From: Camellia lanceoleosa
Lineage: Eukaryota > Streptophyta > Magnoliopsida > Ericales > Theaceae
Assembly (NCBI GenBank): GCA_025200525.1
Contig: CM045761.1
Coordinates: 139,192,223 to 139,256,222 of the forward strand
Reading direction: 5' to 3'
Length of the DNA stretch: 64,000 nt
Both the position numbers and the translations under genes were made by a program. The notes under the pieces are model-generated. The model was not told the origin of the DNA and did no database searches. It saw nothing but the letters and a program-made list of their open reading frames with translations. Shown here one piece after another: positions 12,646-27,000 of this stretch. The stretch's first letter is position 1. The number at the start of each line of letters is the position of its first letter.

Positions 12646-12949
12646 CCAGATGGAAATTGTCAAGTGCTTTAGAGGAGAAAGTAGATGAGGAAAATAGGTC
12701 AAGAACATGGGAGCATGTACCACAAGAATTAACATAGTTTTTAGCAGTTAGAAAGTCCATTGCTTACTATGTGACGTGATTTGAAAATACCAAACATTAG
12801 TTATTTTTTATTTCAAAATGACTTTAATCCATTTGACTTTTTCATTTAAATTTTTTCTTTTTAGGTCTTGGCAACTGTTGACTTTCAATTGTTGACTATT
12901 GTATGACTTTCAAATCCTTCTAATTTGGGTATTTTTTAGGAATTTTTTT

Positions 12950-13255
12950 ATAGAGAGTAAATCTCACCATTTAAGTGGTCTTTATATGGGAGTGCCTTTT
13001 TTATAGCAGTGCCTTTTTTATAGAGAGAGTAAATCTCACCATTTAAGTGGTCTTTATAGCAGTGCCTTTTTTTGTATGACTTTCAAATCCTTCTAATTTG
13101 GGTATTTTTTAGGAATTTTTTTATAGAGAGAGTAAATCTCACCATTTAAGTGGTCTTTATATGGGAGTGCCTTTTTTATAGAGAGAGTAAATCTCACCAT
13201 TTAAGTGGTCTTTATAGCAGTGCCTTTTTTTTCTCTACTTTATAGCAATCTTTCA

Positions 13256-13301
<46 letters not shown>

Positions 13302-13305
13302 ATTA
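12950..13305. repeat. TAAATCTCACC block repeats and (TC)n (unit 1)
   Basis: The phrase AGAGTAAATCTCACCATTTA plus GTGGTCTTTATAGCAGTGCC occurs four times in a nested arrangement, and a GTATGACTTTCAAATCCTTC phrase twice. A TC run of about 38 bases follows at 13261-13298. The same blocks are at 19270-19620 and 25595-25932. Confidence 0.8.
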
Positions 13306-13480
13306 ATCCATTACCTTAATAGGTAATTATTGGTGTTTGCTGTTTTCTTTTCTTTAAATTTTTTTTTTCTTTTAAACTTTTTTTGTCTAATTATTTATCA
13401 TTTGTTGTGGGTTTCTTATAACTCATTAAAAGTGATGAACTTGAAAATTTGAGCATTGATATATGATGATATTGTTGCAG

Positions 13481-13580
13481 AGATTTCAGCAGAGCTACAG
13501 AGGGAAAGACAGAAGAATGCAGAGCTTATAGAGAGGACATCAATACTTGAAGCTCAAATACAAAAGAGAGATATGGACAA
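13481..13580 (+). pseudogene. Captured coiled-coil exon, unit 1
   Basis: Between TTGTTGCAG and GTACGA lies a 100-base open segment reading EISAELQRERQKNAELIERT and on to about SILEAQIQKRDMD. The heptad pattern of leucines, isoleucines and charged residues indicates a coiled coil. I do not recognise the source gene. The identical segment is at 19801-19900. In unit 3 (26113-26214) small indels destroy the frame. It is on the same strand as the RNaseH2C-like exons but is not part of the RNase H2C family as I know it. Confidence 0.5.
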
Positions 13581-14448
13581 GTACGATTGCCTGCTTCATA
13601 TTTGTTTTTTTATCCCCTCAGTTTCTTAAAATGTCTTTAACTCTTTGGTTGCTCTGATAATGATTCAGTTTCAGCATCTAGATACGGTATTAATCATTTT
13701 TATTTTTGTTTTTGTTTTTGTTTTTTTTCTTGGGTTCTTATATGCAAATTATGGGTTCAATTTGATGATTTTCTTCATTATTTAGCGATGAATTTCCTAA
13801 TTTGAAAAATGTTTATATTTTCTTATTGGTAGTTTTTGAGTCTTTGCCGGATTATCAAGAGCTGATATGGTTACCATAACCATGAGAACATAGGATAAAA
13901 TGAAGCAAATAACCTATATTAATCAGCAAGCTATGGTTAGATAGAAGACATATAATACTCTCAATTTATTTGTTCAATTAGAGGATTAAAAGATCAAATG
14001 CGCATTCATGAAAATAAGATCGAGAAAATATAAATAGGATGATCATAACACCGAGAAAATGAATGCAAATTTGGTTTTCACTCACTCTGGTAGAAAATAG
14101 TAAAACCGTTCCCACATTTTAAATCATTTCAAATTTTTCTATACTGATGTCGGGCTATATGTGTAGTTTGGAAACTAGAAATAGCCGAATAACCATGTCC
14201 ATGTACTGTGTCATCTCTGAAGACAATTTGGAAGTAGATTACTCTTATATTTTTATTTTTCTGTTAGACACTAGCATTTATTTTCTATATATGCTCATAA
14301 ACTACTCATAAACTGCAACACATCAGTCTGAAATTTCAAGGAATTATTAAAACACAATTTCTTGGAATAAGGCATAATTTCCACAATCTTTTTCATTGCT
14401 CATATTGGTCAACATCATTAATGTCAGTTCTTACATGATCTCTTCCAG

Positions 14449-14685
14449 GGTAACTATCCCAGTGCAAAGGAAAGAAGCTTCAAGAAATTCAAGAGCCAAA
14501 AGGCAGAATTTAGTGGCCAAAAAATTGAAGATGGAAACAAAAAAACCTTTCAGACAAGGCATGACACTCGATGCGTGCCACCAAGAGAAACAAATCTAGA
14601 GAACTTCATAGTCAACTGGATGAGCATGGATGACAAGAAAACAATGTCAAAAGTGAAAAGAAAGAAGGTCAAAGCAATCTTTGAG
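14449..14685 (+). pseudogene. Captured basic exon of unknown gene, unit 1
   Basis: A 237-base open segment (79 codons) follows TCTTCCAG and precedes GTACATCTG. It begins GNYPSAKERSFKKFKSQKAE and ends in a Lys/Arg-rich tail SKVKRKKVKAIFE, with CVPPRETNLENF in between. It may belong with the coiled-coil exon 0.9 kb upstream. The copy at 27084-27320 keeps the frame. The copy at 20771-21001 has several small indels. I do not recognise the family. Confidence 0.45.
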
Positions 14686-14714
14686 GTACATCTGTTTTTC
14701 TGTTGTGTTAGAAA

Positions 14715-17700
14715 ACAGCTCAGTTTTCTTTCTTTGATGGGACTTCTGTCCCTTTGGCAAAATATCAACCATTTGATTGACCTTAATCCAAGGGCTCACA
14801 GTATTATACTCCTATTTTCAACCCACACCCTCTCTCTCTCACAGTCATCTCTTTGTTTTTGGTTTCTGATTTCAAAATTTGAAATCAGACCCCATTCTCT
14901 CTCTCTCTCTCCATTAGACCTGCTACCTTGTCGGAGCCCAACCCTTGCCGGCGACCGAACCCCGAACCTCCTATTAGTCTCTTCCCAATCGAATGGAGCC
15001 GAATGTATGTATGTATATGCATTTGTGTATTATATACATAATTTTATATATGATTATGAAATTGTTAGACTTGTGTGCCCAAAATTAGGGCTTTTAGACT
15101 GCAGATGAAAAGAGTTTTGTAAAGTGCGAATAGATACATAGATGGAGATGGAGGTTCGCACACCGTCAAGCATCTAAGCATCGACCTCACCGTGGAGGAA
15201 TCCGACAGGCGGTGGATCTGACGGTCAGTCCATCAGCTCCCTTTGTGTCAAGTACGATGGACCTTGCTCTGTTTCTCACTACTTCAAACCCAAGCCCTTG
15301 GTACCTCTCTCTCTCTCTCATTTGTCTATATGTGTGTGTATTCATGTTTATATATATATGGATTGTATTGTTGTAGTCTATATGTGTGTGTGTATTCATG
15401 TTTATATATGGATTGTATTGTTGTAGGTATGGACGTGGAGGGTGAAAATGGAGGAAGCTTACTTGGGGAAGGAAGTTGCAAGGCACCACTTTTCCTCTTC
15501 CCCAAGGCTATTCTGGTGAGTCATTGTTGTTCCTTTTCTTTGTTTTCCTCTCATTGCCAAAAAACTCAGTTGTGTTCTACATTTGATCGAGAATGTTTAT
15601 TCTCGCGTTTAATTCAATGAAAAATACATTGCAAATAGAATCATAACTCGGTTGTGCCTTCTTTTATTTATTTTGAATGCTTCAATGGTGACTCTCTGTT
15701 TTAAGTAGAACATAAAGGACAAAAGGATTATGCATAAGTTCATAATTTTTTGTTCCAAAGCTGTAATCATGAATTTTTTCGCTCTTTTCCTAAATAACAT
15801 AGACTAATTCAATTGTGTTGGTTGTGTAAAATGATAATTGAACGAAATCTATCTTGATAATTATTTGCATGATTTTTCTCAGAACATCTTTTGGTACACA
15901 TTGTATTTAAACTTATTTTTATTCATCTTAAAAAACTTATTCAAGAGAAGGTGGTGCTGAATAGTCAAGAGAAAGAGAATATTTGACAAAAAACATAATT
16001 TTTGATATAATTTTTTTTTTATTTTTTTATTGATAAATTAAAAATTGTTTATCAATCCCATATCTGATTTTTATTTTTTATTATATATTTTTTGAATAAG
16101 GGAGAACAGTTTTTTATTTAGGGCGAAGTTTTAGGAATCTAATTAGCAATTTAAAACTAAAAAAAGAAACCTTGCAGACATATAGTTTCTTGGATCTGTG
16201 TAATGCGAAGGTGAAAGAAAAAGCAAGGAAAGATTGTAAAACTAAAAAAGGAAACCTTGCAGACATATACTTTCTTGGATCTGTGTAATGCAAAGGTGAA
16301 AGAAAAAGCAAGGAAAGATTGTAAAACTAAAAAAAGAAACCTTGCAGACATATACTTTCTTCCATTTAAACTATTAACTCTGGATATTGTTCTCCACATG
16401 TCTTCTATTTACTTTTTTTTGTTGTTTGGTTCATTTGATCATTGCATGGTAGAGAATCTATTTGTTTAAGTAAGCACTAGAAAAGTGGTATTCTCTTTGT
16501 TAAATCATTTCTGCAATTTCATTGAATAACATGATTCCAATTTTGTAAATATATGTTCTTGAATTTGTGCTTTTTATAAGCTATATCAAGAACTAGAAAA
16601 GTGGTATTCTCTTTGTTTTCAATTCCATGGCTTTCTTGTGGAAGCATGGGTGAAAATATTTTCATATTTTGCTCAAGCTTTATGCTATCATTTCATTGAT
16701 TTAATGGGATAACGATCATTGAATTTTAACTTTTGTTAATCATGCCACCTAATGGAGAGGAGATTTTATAGGTGATTTTGGGAGCAAATATGGTTGTCTA
16801 TCTACAATACGTCTACTCAATTGTGAAATTTGGTTATTTTTTCTCTGCAATAATTTTGTTGTATTTTTCATTATAACAACACAAGTCAGAGAAAGATAAT
16901 CCAACAATTTAAGTTTAAAAGTAAATCAAATTATTATTAAAACAATGCCTTTTTATTTTATTTTAATGGGAAAAAAAGTACTTAGCATTGAAGAAAGGAA
17001 AACAGAACAAAAAAGTGAAAGTAAAAGAAAGACGAAAGACTTCCAAGTCTGTCACAAAATGATACCTTTCATTTCTTCATCTTTTGTTTGTTTATGGACT
17101 GACTTTTGCTAGGAAATGGGGCAATCAAAATCAGGGGTAGTGTCTGTGTCACGTGTGTGTGTGTTTTAAAACTGTCCTTTTGTAAAATAATGAAAATAGA
17201 AGAGACACAGAAGGGATTGACAAACAAATTCTGCTCAATGTTTTTATTACTGTTTTTATTCTGTTTTTATCACAAAAATTCTGCTCAATGTTTTTTATTC
17301 TGTAATTAAAAATTATGTTTTTATTACTGTCAACTGTTTAAATTAGTGATGAGAGACAAAAATTCTGCTCAATGTGTTTACTGTTATGAGAGACAATTTT
17401 TATTGTTTTTCCAAAAATTCTTCTCAATATGTTTTTCCAATAATATATATGGATGTGAGCATGAATTTAGATGTTATGAGAGACAATTTTATCATTACAT
17501 GAATATTCAATTAAGTGAATTTTTATCATTTCATGCTCACATTCAATTTTTATCATTTCATGAATATTTATCATTAATTGAATAGTTGGTCCAGATGATG
17601 ATATTTATCATTATTCAATAGTTGGTCCAATTGAATAATTGAATATTCCACAATATATATTATGAGAGACAAAAATTCTGCTCAATGCGTTTACTATCAA

Positions 17701-19575
17701 GATATTTGTCTAGGTATATTATTTATTTGGCCATTGAAAAACAACCTGCCATTGAAAAAATAGAAAAACAACCTTCCTTCAATAGAAAATTGTAGGTTGT
17801 GATTCCTGTCTGTCTACAATTGCAGATTTTGGCAGGAAATCAACAACCTTCCTTCACATACTGAGCGACAAAATGTTGTAGTAATTAAAACATGCCTTAA
17901 ATATGTAGTTCGTACAACCTTCCTTCACATTCATATTCCTACTTTATGGCATTACCTCATAAAACTCTGTCAAGGCTTCGATGACCTTCAAATTTTGAGC
18001 TCAAAATTGCAAACCCCAAGGTTCCCAAGTTCTTCACATTTCCCTAAAATTAAATATCAAAAAACAATCAGTCTATAGTCTGTGAAAGTGAGAGTGTGAG
18101 TGAGAGTGAAAGAATGAGAACTTGGCTCAATTCTTCTTAGGAAGATACAATTCAGTGAACCAACCAAAAAAAAAAAAAAGACTTCAACCATGTTTAGTTT
18201 TGCAATTGTTTAGAAACTGAAATAAAGTAATGAAAGGCAGTTTAGATGAAAGCATGCAATAACAAAAACAGTGATGGCACCATTACCATTAGAAAGTTAC
18301 GACAAACTTCTCTGGTTGTGGTTGTTGTGAGTTAATGGTTTCGAGCGAACCATATTCATCCTCGTGTATTTGCAAGTTGATTGTTTGGAGTTTTAGATGA
18401 ATTATTGATTATGGAATTTTTGGAACTATTTTCTCTATTATTTAATATTTCGAGACAATTTTAAATTGTAATTTTTTGAGACACTATTTATTAGATGTTT
18501 GAGGAATTTAGTGCCCTTTATTTGAAGAGATTGATTGGAGATGTAATTTTAATATTATTTTTTACTTATCAATGGGTTTCTATGATTGCAATTTTTATTT
18601 TGATATGGATTTCGAATCTCTGTATTTCGGTTTTAAATGGTTTCTTGCATCTCTACATCGACATGGTTTTGGTTTTAATTTTGATTTTTAAATGGGTTTC
18701 TACGATTTCGGTTCTGATTTTGAATTGGGTTTGTATGATTTCGGTTTTGGTTTTGAAATGGGTTTCTAATCTGTATTTCGATATTTATGTATTTCTACAT
18801 CTCTATGTCTGCAGCTCTATATTTTGGTTTTGGAATGGGTTTTAGGTTGTGTTTAGTTTCATGTGTTTGCTAACTACATTAAATTGTAAGTCCTGACCAT
18901 GATTATTAAAATCGCGATCCGGATCGTAGGATCGTACGATTCTACGATCCTACATTGCTAAAACGATCCAGATGGAAATTGTCAAGTGCTTTAGAGGAGA
19001 AAGTAGATGAGGAAAATAGGTCAAGAACATGGGAGCATGTACCACAAGAATTAACATAGTTTTTAGCAGTTAGAAAGTCCATTGCTTACTATGTGACGTG
19101 ATTTGAAAATACCAAACATTAGTTATTTTTTATTTCAAAATGACTTTAATCCATTTGACTTTTTCATTTAAATTTTTCTTTTAGGTACTGGCAACTGTTG
19201 ACTTTCAATTGTTGACTATTGTATGACTTTCAAATCCTTCTAATTTGGGTATTTTTTAGGAATTTTTTTATAGAGAGTAAATCTCACCATTTAAGTGGTC
19301 TTTATATGGGAGTGCCTTTTTTATAGCAGTGCCTTTTTTATAGAGAGAGTAAATCTCACCATTTAAGTGGTCTTTATAGCAGTGCCTTTTTTTGTATGAC
19401 TTTCAAATCCTTCTAATTTGGGTATTTTTTAGGAATTTTTTTATAGAGAGAGTAAATCTCACCATTTAAGTGGTCTTTATATGGGAGTGCCTTTTTTATA
19501 GAGAGAGTAAATCTCACCATTTAAGTGGTCTTTATAGCAGTGCCTTTTTTTTCTCTACTTTATAGCAATCTTTCA

Positions 19576-19621
<46 letters not shown>

Positions 19622-21030
19622 ATTAATCCATTACCTTAATAGGTAATTATTGGTGTTTGCTGTTTTCTTTTCTTTAAATTTTTTTTTTCTTTTAAACTTT
19701 TTTTGTCTAATTATTTATCATTTGTTGTGGGTTTCTTATAACTCATTAAAAGTGATGAACTTGAAAATTTGAGCATTGATATATGATGATATTGTTGCAG
19801 AGATTTCAGCAGAGCTACAGAGGGAAAGACAGAAGAATGCAGAGCTTATAGAGAGGACATCAATACTTGAAGCTCAAATACAAAAGAGAGATATGGACAA
19901 GTACGATTGCCTGCTTCATATTTGTTTTTTTATCCCCTCAGTTTCTTAAAATGTCTTTAACTCTTTGGTTGCTCTGATAATGATTCAGTTTCAGCATCTA
20001 GATACGGTATTAATCATTTTTATTTTTGTTTTTGTTTTTGTTTTTTTTCTTGGGTTCTTATATGCAAATTATGGGTTCAATTTGATGATTTTCTTCATTA
20101 TTTAGCGATGAATTTCCTAATTTGAAAAATGTTTATATTTTCTTATTGGTAGTTTTTGAGTCTTTGCCGGATTATCAAGAGCTGATATGGTTACCATAAC
20201 CATGAGAACATAGGATAAAATGAAGCAAATAACCTATATTAATCAGCAAGCTATGGTTAGATAGAAGACATATAATACTCTCAATTTATTTGTTCAATTA
20301 GAGGGATTAAAAGATCAAATGCCGCATTCATGAAAATAAGATCAGAGAAAATATAAATAGGATGATCATAACACTGAGAAAATGAATGCAATTTTTGTTT
20401 TCACTCACTCTGGTAGAAAATAGTAAAACCGTTCCCACATTTTAAATCATTTCAAATTTTTCTATACTGATGTCGGGCTATATGTGTAGTTTGGAAACTA
20501 GAAATAGCCGAATAACCATGTCCATGTACTGTGTCATCTCTGAAGACAATTTGGAAGTAGATTACTCTTATATTTTTATTTTTCTGTTAGACACTAGCAT
20601 TTATTTTCTATATATGCTCATAAACTACTCATAAACTGCAACACATCAGTCTGAAATTTCAAGGAATTATTAAAACACAATTTCTTGGAATAAGGCATAA
20701 TTTCCACAATCTTTTTCATTGCTCATATTGGTCAACATCATTAATGTCGGTTCTTACATGATCTCTTCAGGTAACTATCGATGCCAAAGGAAAGAAGCTT
20801 CAAGAAATTCAAGAGCCAAAAGGCGTAATTTAGTGGCCAAAAATTGAAGATGGAAACAAAAAACCTTTCAGACAAGGCATGACACTCGTCGTGCCACCAA
20901 GAGGAACAAATCTAGAGAACTTCATAGTCAACCGGATGAGCATGGATGACAAGAAAACAATGTCAAAAGTGAAAAGAAAGAAGGTCAAAGCAATGTTTGA
21001 GGTACTTCTGATTTTCTGATGTGTTAGATA
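14715..21030 (+). repeat. Helitron tandem unit 2 (6,316 bp)
   Basis: This copy begins at the same ACAGCTCAG boundary, directly after the end of unit 1. Several kilobases (about 16.4-20.7 kb) are almost base-for-base the same as unit 1. Differences are concentrated in the exon-like first 800 bases and in the last 300 bases. Confidence 0.9.
15182..15515 (+). pseudogene. Captured RNaseH2C-like exons, unit 2
   Basis: These are the same two exons as in unit 1: exon 1 about 15182-15300, exon 2 15427-15515. Small deletions break both exons. Exon 1 loses bases in the GACAGCGGCGG segment, and exon 2 loses two bases in each of the GGGACTGAAA and TTCAGGGG segments. Splice sites are kept. Because these deletions fall at CTG, CAG and CCG sites, sequencing error is an alternative to true decay. 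Confidence 0.55.
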
Positions 21031-24000
21031 ACAGCTTTTTCTTTTCTTTGATGGGACTTGTCCTTTGGCAAAATATCAACCATTTGATTGACCTTAATCC
21101 AAGGGCTCACAAGATTATACTCCTATTTTCAACCCACACCCTCTCTCTCTCACAGTCATCTCTTTGTTTTGGTTTCGATTTCAAAATTTGAAATCAGACC
21201 CCATTCTCTCTCTCTCTCTCCATTAGACCTGCTACCTTGCCGAGCCCAACCCTTGCTGGGCGAACACCCCGAACCTCCTATTAGTCTCTTCCCAACCGAA
21301 TGGAGCCGAATGTATGTATGTATATGCATTTGTGTATTATATACATAATTTTATATATGATTATGAGGTTGTTAGACTTGTGTGCCCAAAAATTAGGGCT
21401 TTTAGACTAGTGAAAAGAGTTTTGTAAAGTGCGAATAGATACATAGATGGAGATGGAGGTTCGGCACACCGTCAAGCTTGCATCGGAAGCATCGACCTCG
21501 GTAGTGGAGGGAATCCGACAGTGGCGGTGGATCTGACAGGTCAGTCCATCAGCTCCCTCGTGTCAAGTACGATGGACCTTGCTCTGTTTCTCACTACTTC
21601 AAACCCAAGCCCACTTGGTACCTCTCTCTCTCTCTCTTGTCTATATGTGTGTGTATTCATGTTTATATATATATGGATTGTATTGTTGTAGTCTATATGT
21701 GTGTGTGTATTCATGTTTATATATGGATTGTATTGTTGTAGGTATGGACGTGGAGGGACTGAAAATGGAGGAAGCTTACTCAGGGAAGGAAGTTGCAAGG
21801 CACCACTTTTCCTCTTCCCCAAGGCTATTACGGTGAGTCATTGTTGTTCCTTTTCTTTGTTTTCCTCTCATTGCCAAAAAACTCGGTTGTGTTCTACATT
21901 TGATCGTAATGTTTATTCTCGCGTTTAATTCAATGAAAAATACATTGCAAATAGAATCATAACTCAGTTGTGCCTTCTTTTATTTATTTTGAATGCTTCA
22001 ATGGCTGACTCTCTGTTTTAAGTAGAACATAAAGGACAAAAGGATTATGCATAAGTTCATAATTTTTTTGTTCCAAACTGTAATCATGAATTTTTTTCGC
22101 TCTTTTCCTAAATAACATAGACTAATTCAATTGTGTTGGTTGTGTAAAATGATAATTGAACGGAAATCTATCTTGATAATTATTTGCATGATTTTTCTCA
22201 GAACATCTTTTGGTACACATTGTATTTAAACTTATTTTTATTCATCTTAAAAAACTTATTCAAGAGAAGGTGGAGCTGAATATTCAAGAGAAAGAGAATA
22301 TTTGACAAAAAACATAATTTTTGATATAATTTTTTTTTTATTTTTTTATTGATAAATTAAAAATTGTTTATCAATCCCATATCTGATTTTTATTTTTTAT
22401 TATATATTTTTTGAATAAGGAGAACAGTTTTTATTTAGGGCGAAGTTTTAGGAATCTAATTAGCAATTTAAAACTAAAAAAAACCTTGCAGACATATAGT
22501 TTCTTGGATCTGTGTAATGCGAAGGTGAAAGAAAAAGCAAGGAAAGATTGTAAAACTAAAAAGGAAACCTTGCAGACATATACTTTCTTGGATCTGTGTA
22601 ATGCAAAGGTGAAAGAAAAAGCAAGGAAAGATTGTAATACTAAAAAAAGAAACCTTGCAGACATATACTTTCTTCCATTTAAACTATTAACTCTGGATAT
22701 TGTTCTCCACATGTCTTCTTTTTTCTTTTTTTTTGTTGTTTGGTTCATTTGATCATTGCATGGTAGAGAATCTATTTGTTTAAGTAAGCACTAGAAAAGT
22801 GGTATTCTCTTTGTTAAATCATTTCTGCAATTTCATTGAATAACATGATTCCAATTTTGTAAATATATGTTCTTGAATTTGTGCTTTTTATAAGCTATAT
22901 CAAGAACTAGAAAAGTGGTATTCTCTTTGTTTTCAATTCCATGGCTTTCTTGTGGAAGCATGGGTGAAAATATTTTCATATTTTGCTCAAGCTTTATGCT
23001 ATCATTTCATTGATTTAATGGGATAACGATCATTGAATTTTAACTTTTGTTAATCATGCCACCTAATGGAGAGGGAGATTTTATAGGTGATTTTGGGAGC
23101 AAATATGGTTGTCTATCTACAATACGTCTACTCAATTGTGAAATTTGGTTATTTTTTCTCTGCAATAATTTTGTTGTATTTTTCATTATAACAACACAAG
23201 TCAGAGAAAGATAATCCAACAATTTAAGTTTAAAAGTAAATCAAATTATTATTAAAACAATGCCTTTTTATTTTATTTTAATGGGAAAAAAAGTACTTAG
23301 CATTGAAGAAAGGAAAACAGAACAAAAAAAGTGAAAGTAAAAGAAAGACGAAAGACTTCCAAGTCTGTCACAAAATGATACCTTTCATTTCTTCATCTTT
23401 TGTTTGTTTATGGACTGACTTTTGCTAGGAAATGGGGCAATCAAAATCAGGGGTAGTGTCTGTGTCACGTGTGTGTGTGTTTTTAAAACTGTCCTTTTGT
23501 AAAATAATGAAAATAGAAGAGACACAGAAGGGATTGACAAACAAATTCTGCTCAATGTTTTTATTACTGTTTTTTATTCTGTTTTTTATCACAAAAAATT
23601 CTGCTCAATGTTTTTTATTCTGTAATTAAAAATTATGTTTTTTATTACTGTCAACTGTTTAAATTAGTGATGAGAGACAAAAATTCTGCTCAATGTGTTT
23701 ACTGTTATGAGAGACAATTTTTATGTTTTTCCAAAAATTCTGCTCAATATGTTTTTCCAATAATATATATGGATGTGAGCATGAATTTAGATGTTATGAG
23801 AGACAATTTTTATCATTACATGAATATTCAATTAAGTGAATTTTTATCATTTCATGCTCACATTCAATTTTTATCATTTCATGAATATTTATCATTAATT
23901 GAATAGTTGGTCCAGATGATGATATTTATCATTATTCAATAGTTGGTCCAATTGAATAATTGAATAATCCACAATATATATTATGAGAGACAAAAATTCT

Positions 24001-27000
24001 GCTCAATGCGTTTACTATCAAGATATTTGTCTAGGTATATAATTTATTTGGCCATTGAAAAACAACCTGCCATTGAAAAAATAGAAAAACAACCTTCCTT
24101 CAATAGAAAATTGTAGGTTGTGATTCCTGTCTGTCTACAATTGCAGATTTTGGCAGGAAATCAACAACCTTCCTTCACATACTGAGCGACAAAATGTTGT
24201 AGTAATTAAAACATGCCTTAAATATGTAGTTCGTACAACCTTCCTTCACATTCATATTCCTACTTTATGGCATTACCTCATAAAACTCTGTCAAGGCTTC
24301 GATGACCTTCAAATTTTGAGCTCAAAATTGCAAACCCCAAGGTTCCCAAGTTCTTCACATTTCCCTAAAATTAAATATCAAAAAACAATCAGTCTATAGT
24401 CTGTGAAAGTGAGAGTGTGAGTGAGAGTGAAAGAATGAGAACTTGGCTCAATTCTTCTTAGGAAGATACAATTCAGTGAACCAACCAAAAAAAAAAAAAA
24501 AGACTTCAACCATGTTTAGTTTTGCAATTGTTTAGAAACTGAAATAAAGTAATGAAAGGCAGTTTAGATGAAAGCATGCAATAACAAAAACAGTGATGGC
24601 ACCATTACCATTAGAAAGTTACGACAAACTTCTCTGGTTGTGGTTGTTGTGAGTTAATGGTTTCGAGCGAACCATATTCATCCTCAGGTGTATTTGCAAG
24701 TTGATTGTTTGGAGTTTTAGATGAATTATTGATTATGGAATTTTTGGAACTATTTTCTCTATTATTTAATATTTCGAGACAATTTTAAATTGTAATTTTT
24801 TGAGACACTATTTATTAGATGTTTGAGGAATTTAGTGCCCTTTATTTGAAGAGATTGATTGGAGATGTAATTTTAATATTATTTTTTACTTATCAATGGG
24901 TTTCTATGATTGCAATTTTTATTTTGATATGGATTTCGAATCTCTGTATTTCGGTTTTAAATGGTTTCTTGCATCTCTACATCGACATGGTTTTGGTTTT
25001 AATTTTGATTTTTAAATGGGTTTCTACGATTTCGGTTCTGATTTTGAATTGGGTTTGTATGATTTCGGTTTTGGTTTTGAAATGGGTTTCTAATCTCTGT
25101 ATTTCGATATTTATGTATTTCTACATCTCTATGTCTGCAGCTCTATATTTTGGTTTTGGAATGGGTTTTAGGTTGTGTTTAGTTTCATGTGTTTGCTAAC
25201 TACATTAAATTGTAAGTCCTGACCATGATTATTAAAATCGCGATCCGGATCGTAGGATCGTACGATTCTACGATCCTACATTGCTAAAACGATCCAGATG
25301 GAAATTGTCAAGTGCTTTAGAGGAGAAAGTAGATGAGGAAAATAGGTCAAGAACATGGGAGCATGTACCACAAGAATTAACATAGTTTTTAGCAGTTAGA
25401 AAGTCCATTGCTTACTATGTGACGTGATTTGAAAATACCAAACATTAGTTATTTTTTATTTCAAAATGACTTTAATCCATTTGACTTTTTCATTTAAATT
25501 TTTCTTTTAGGTACTGGCAACTGTTGACTTTCAATTGTTGACTATTGTATGACTTTCAAATCCTTCTAATTTGGGTATTTTTTAGGAATTTTTTTATAGA
25601 GAGTAAATCTCACCATTTAAGTGGTCTTTATATGGGAGTGCCTTTTTTATAGCAGTGCCTTTTTTATAGAGAGAGTAAATCTCACCATTTAAGTGGTCTT
25701 TATAGCAGTGCCTTTTTTTGTATGACTTTCAAATCCTTCTAATTTGGGTATTTTTTAGGAATTTTTTTATAGAGAGAGTAAATCTCACCATTTAAGTGGT
25801 CTTTATATGGGAGTGCCTTTTTTATAGAGAGAGTAAATCTCACCATTTAAGTGGTCTTTATAGCAGTGCCTTTTTTTTCTCTACTTTATAGCAATCTTTC
25901 AAGATCTCTCTCTCTCTCTCTCTCTCTCTCAAGATTAATCCATTACCTTAATAGGTAATTATTGGTGTTTGCTGTTTTCTTTTCTTTAAATTTTTTTTTT
26001 CTTTTAAACTTTTTTTGTCTAATTATTTATCATTTGTTGTGGGTTTCTTATAACTCATTAAAAGTGATGAACTTGAAAATTTGAGCATTGATATATGATG
26101 ATATTGTTGCAGAGATTTCAAAGAGAGCTACTGAGAGGAAAGATGGAAGAATGCAGAGCTTATAGAGAGGACATCAATACTTGAAGCTCAAATACAAAAG
26201 AGAGATATGGACAAGTACGATTGCCTGCTTCATATTTGTTTTTTTATCCCCTCAGTTTCTTAAAATGTCTTTAACTCTTTGGTTGCTCTGATAATGATTC
26301 GGCCAAAGATCTAGATACGGTATTAATCATTTTATTTTTGTTTTTGTTTTTGTTTTTTTTCTTGGGTTCTTATATGCAAATTATGGGTTCAATTTGATGA
26401 TTTTCTTCATTATTTAGCGATGAATTTCCTAATTTGAAAAATGTTTATATTTTCTTATTGGTAGTTTTTGAGTCTTTGCCGGATTATCAAGAGCTGATAT
26501 GGTTACCATAACCATGAGAACATAGGATAAAATGAAGCAAATAACCTATATTAATCAGCAAGCTATGGTTAGATAGAAGACATATAATACTCTCAATTTA
26601 TTTGTTCAATTAGAGGGATTAAAAGATCAAATGCCGCATTCATGAAAATAAGATCAGAGAAAATATAAATAGGATGATCATAACACTGAGAAAATGAATG
26701 CAATTTTTGTTTTCACTCACTCTGGTAGAAAATAGTAAAACCGTTCCCACATTTTAAATCATTTCAAATTTTTCTATACTGATGTCGGGCTATATGTGTA
26801 GTTTGGAAACTAGAAATAGCCGAATAACCATGTCCATGTACTGTGTCATCTCTGAAGACAATTTGGAAGTAGATTACTCTTATATTTTTATTTTTCTGTT
26901 AGACACTAGCATTTATTTTCTATATATGCTCATAAACTACTCATAAACTGCAACACATCAGTCTGAAATTTCAAGGAATTATTAAAACACAATTTCTTGG

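Larger units (their letters stand above)
8391..14714 (+). repeat. Helitron tandem unit 1 (6,324 bp)
   Basis: This is the first of three head-to-tail copies. It starts ACAGCTCAGTTTTC and ends ...CTGTTGTGTTAGAAA. It contains, in order: RNaseH2C-like exons, a 70-80-bp repeat (9838-10040), T-rich sequence, a GATCGTACGATC palindrome (12590-12630), a repeated TAAATCTCACCATTTAAG block (12950-13230), a TC microsatellite, a coiled-coil exon and a basic exon. Long stretches are identical or nearly identical to units 2 and 3, so the amplification is recent or the copies have been homogenised. Confidence 0.9.
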
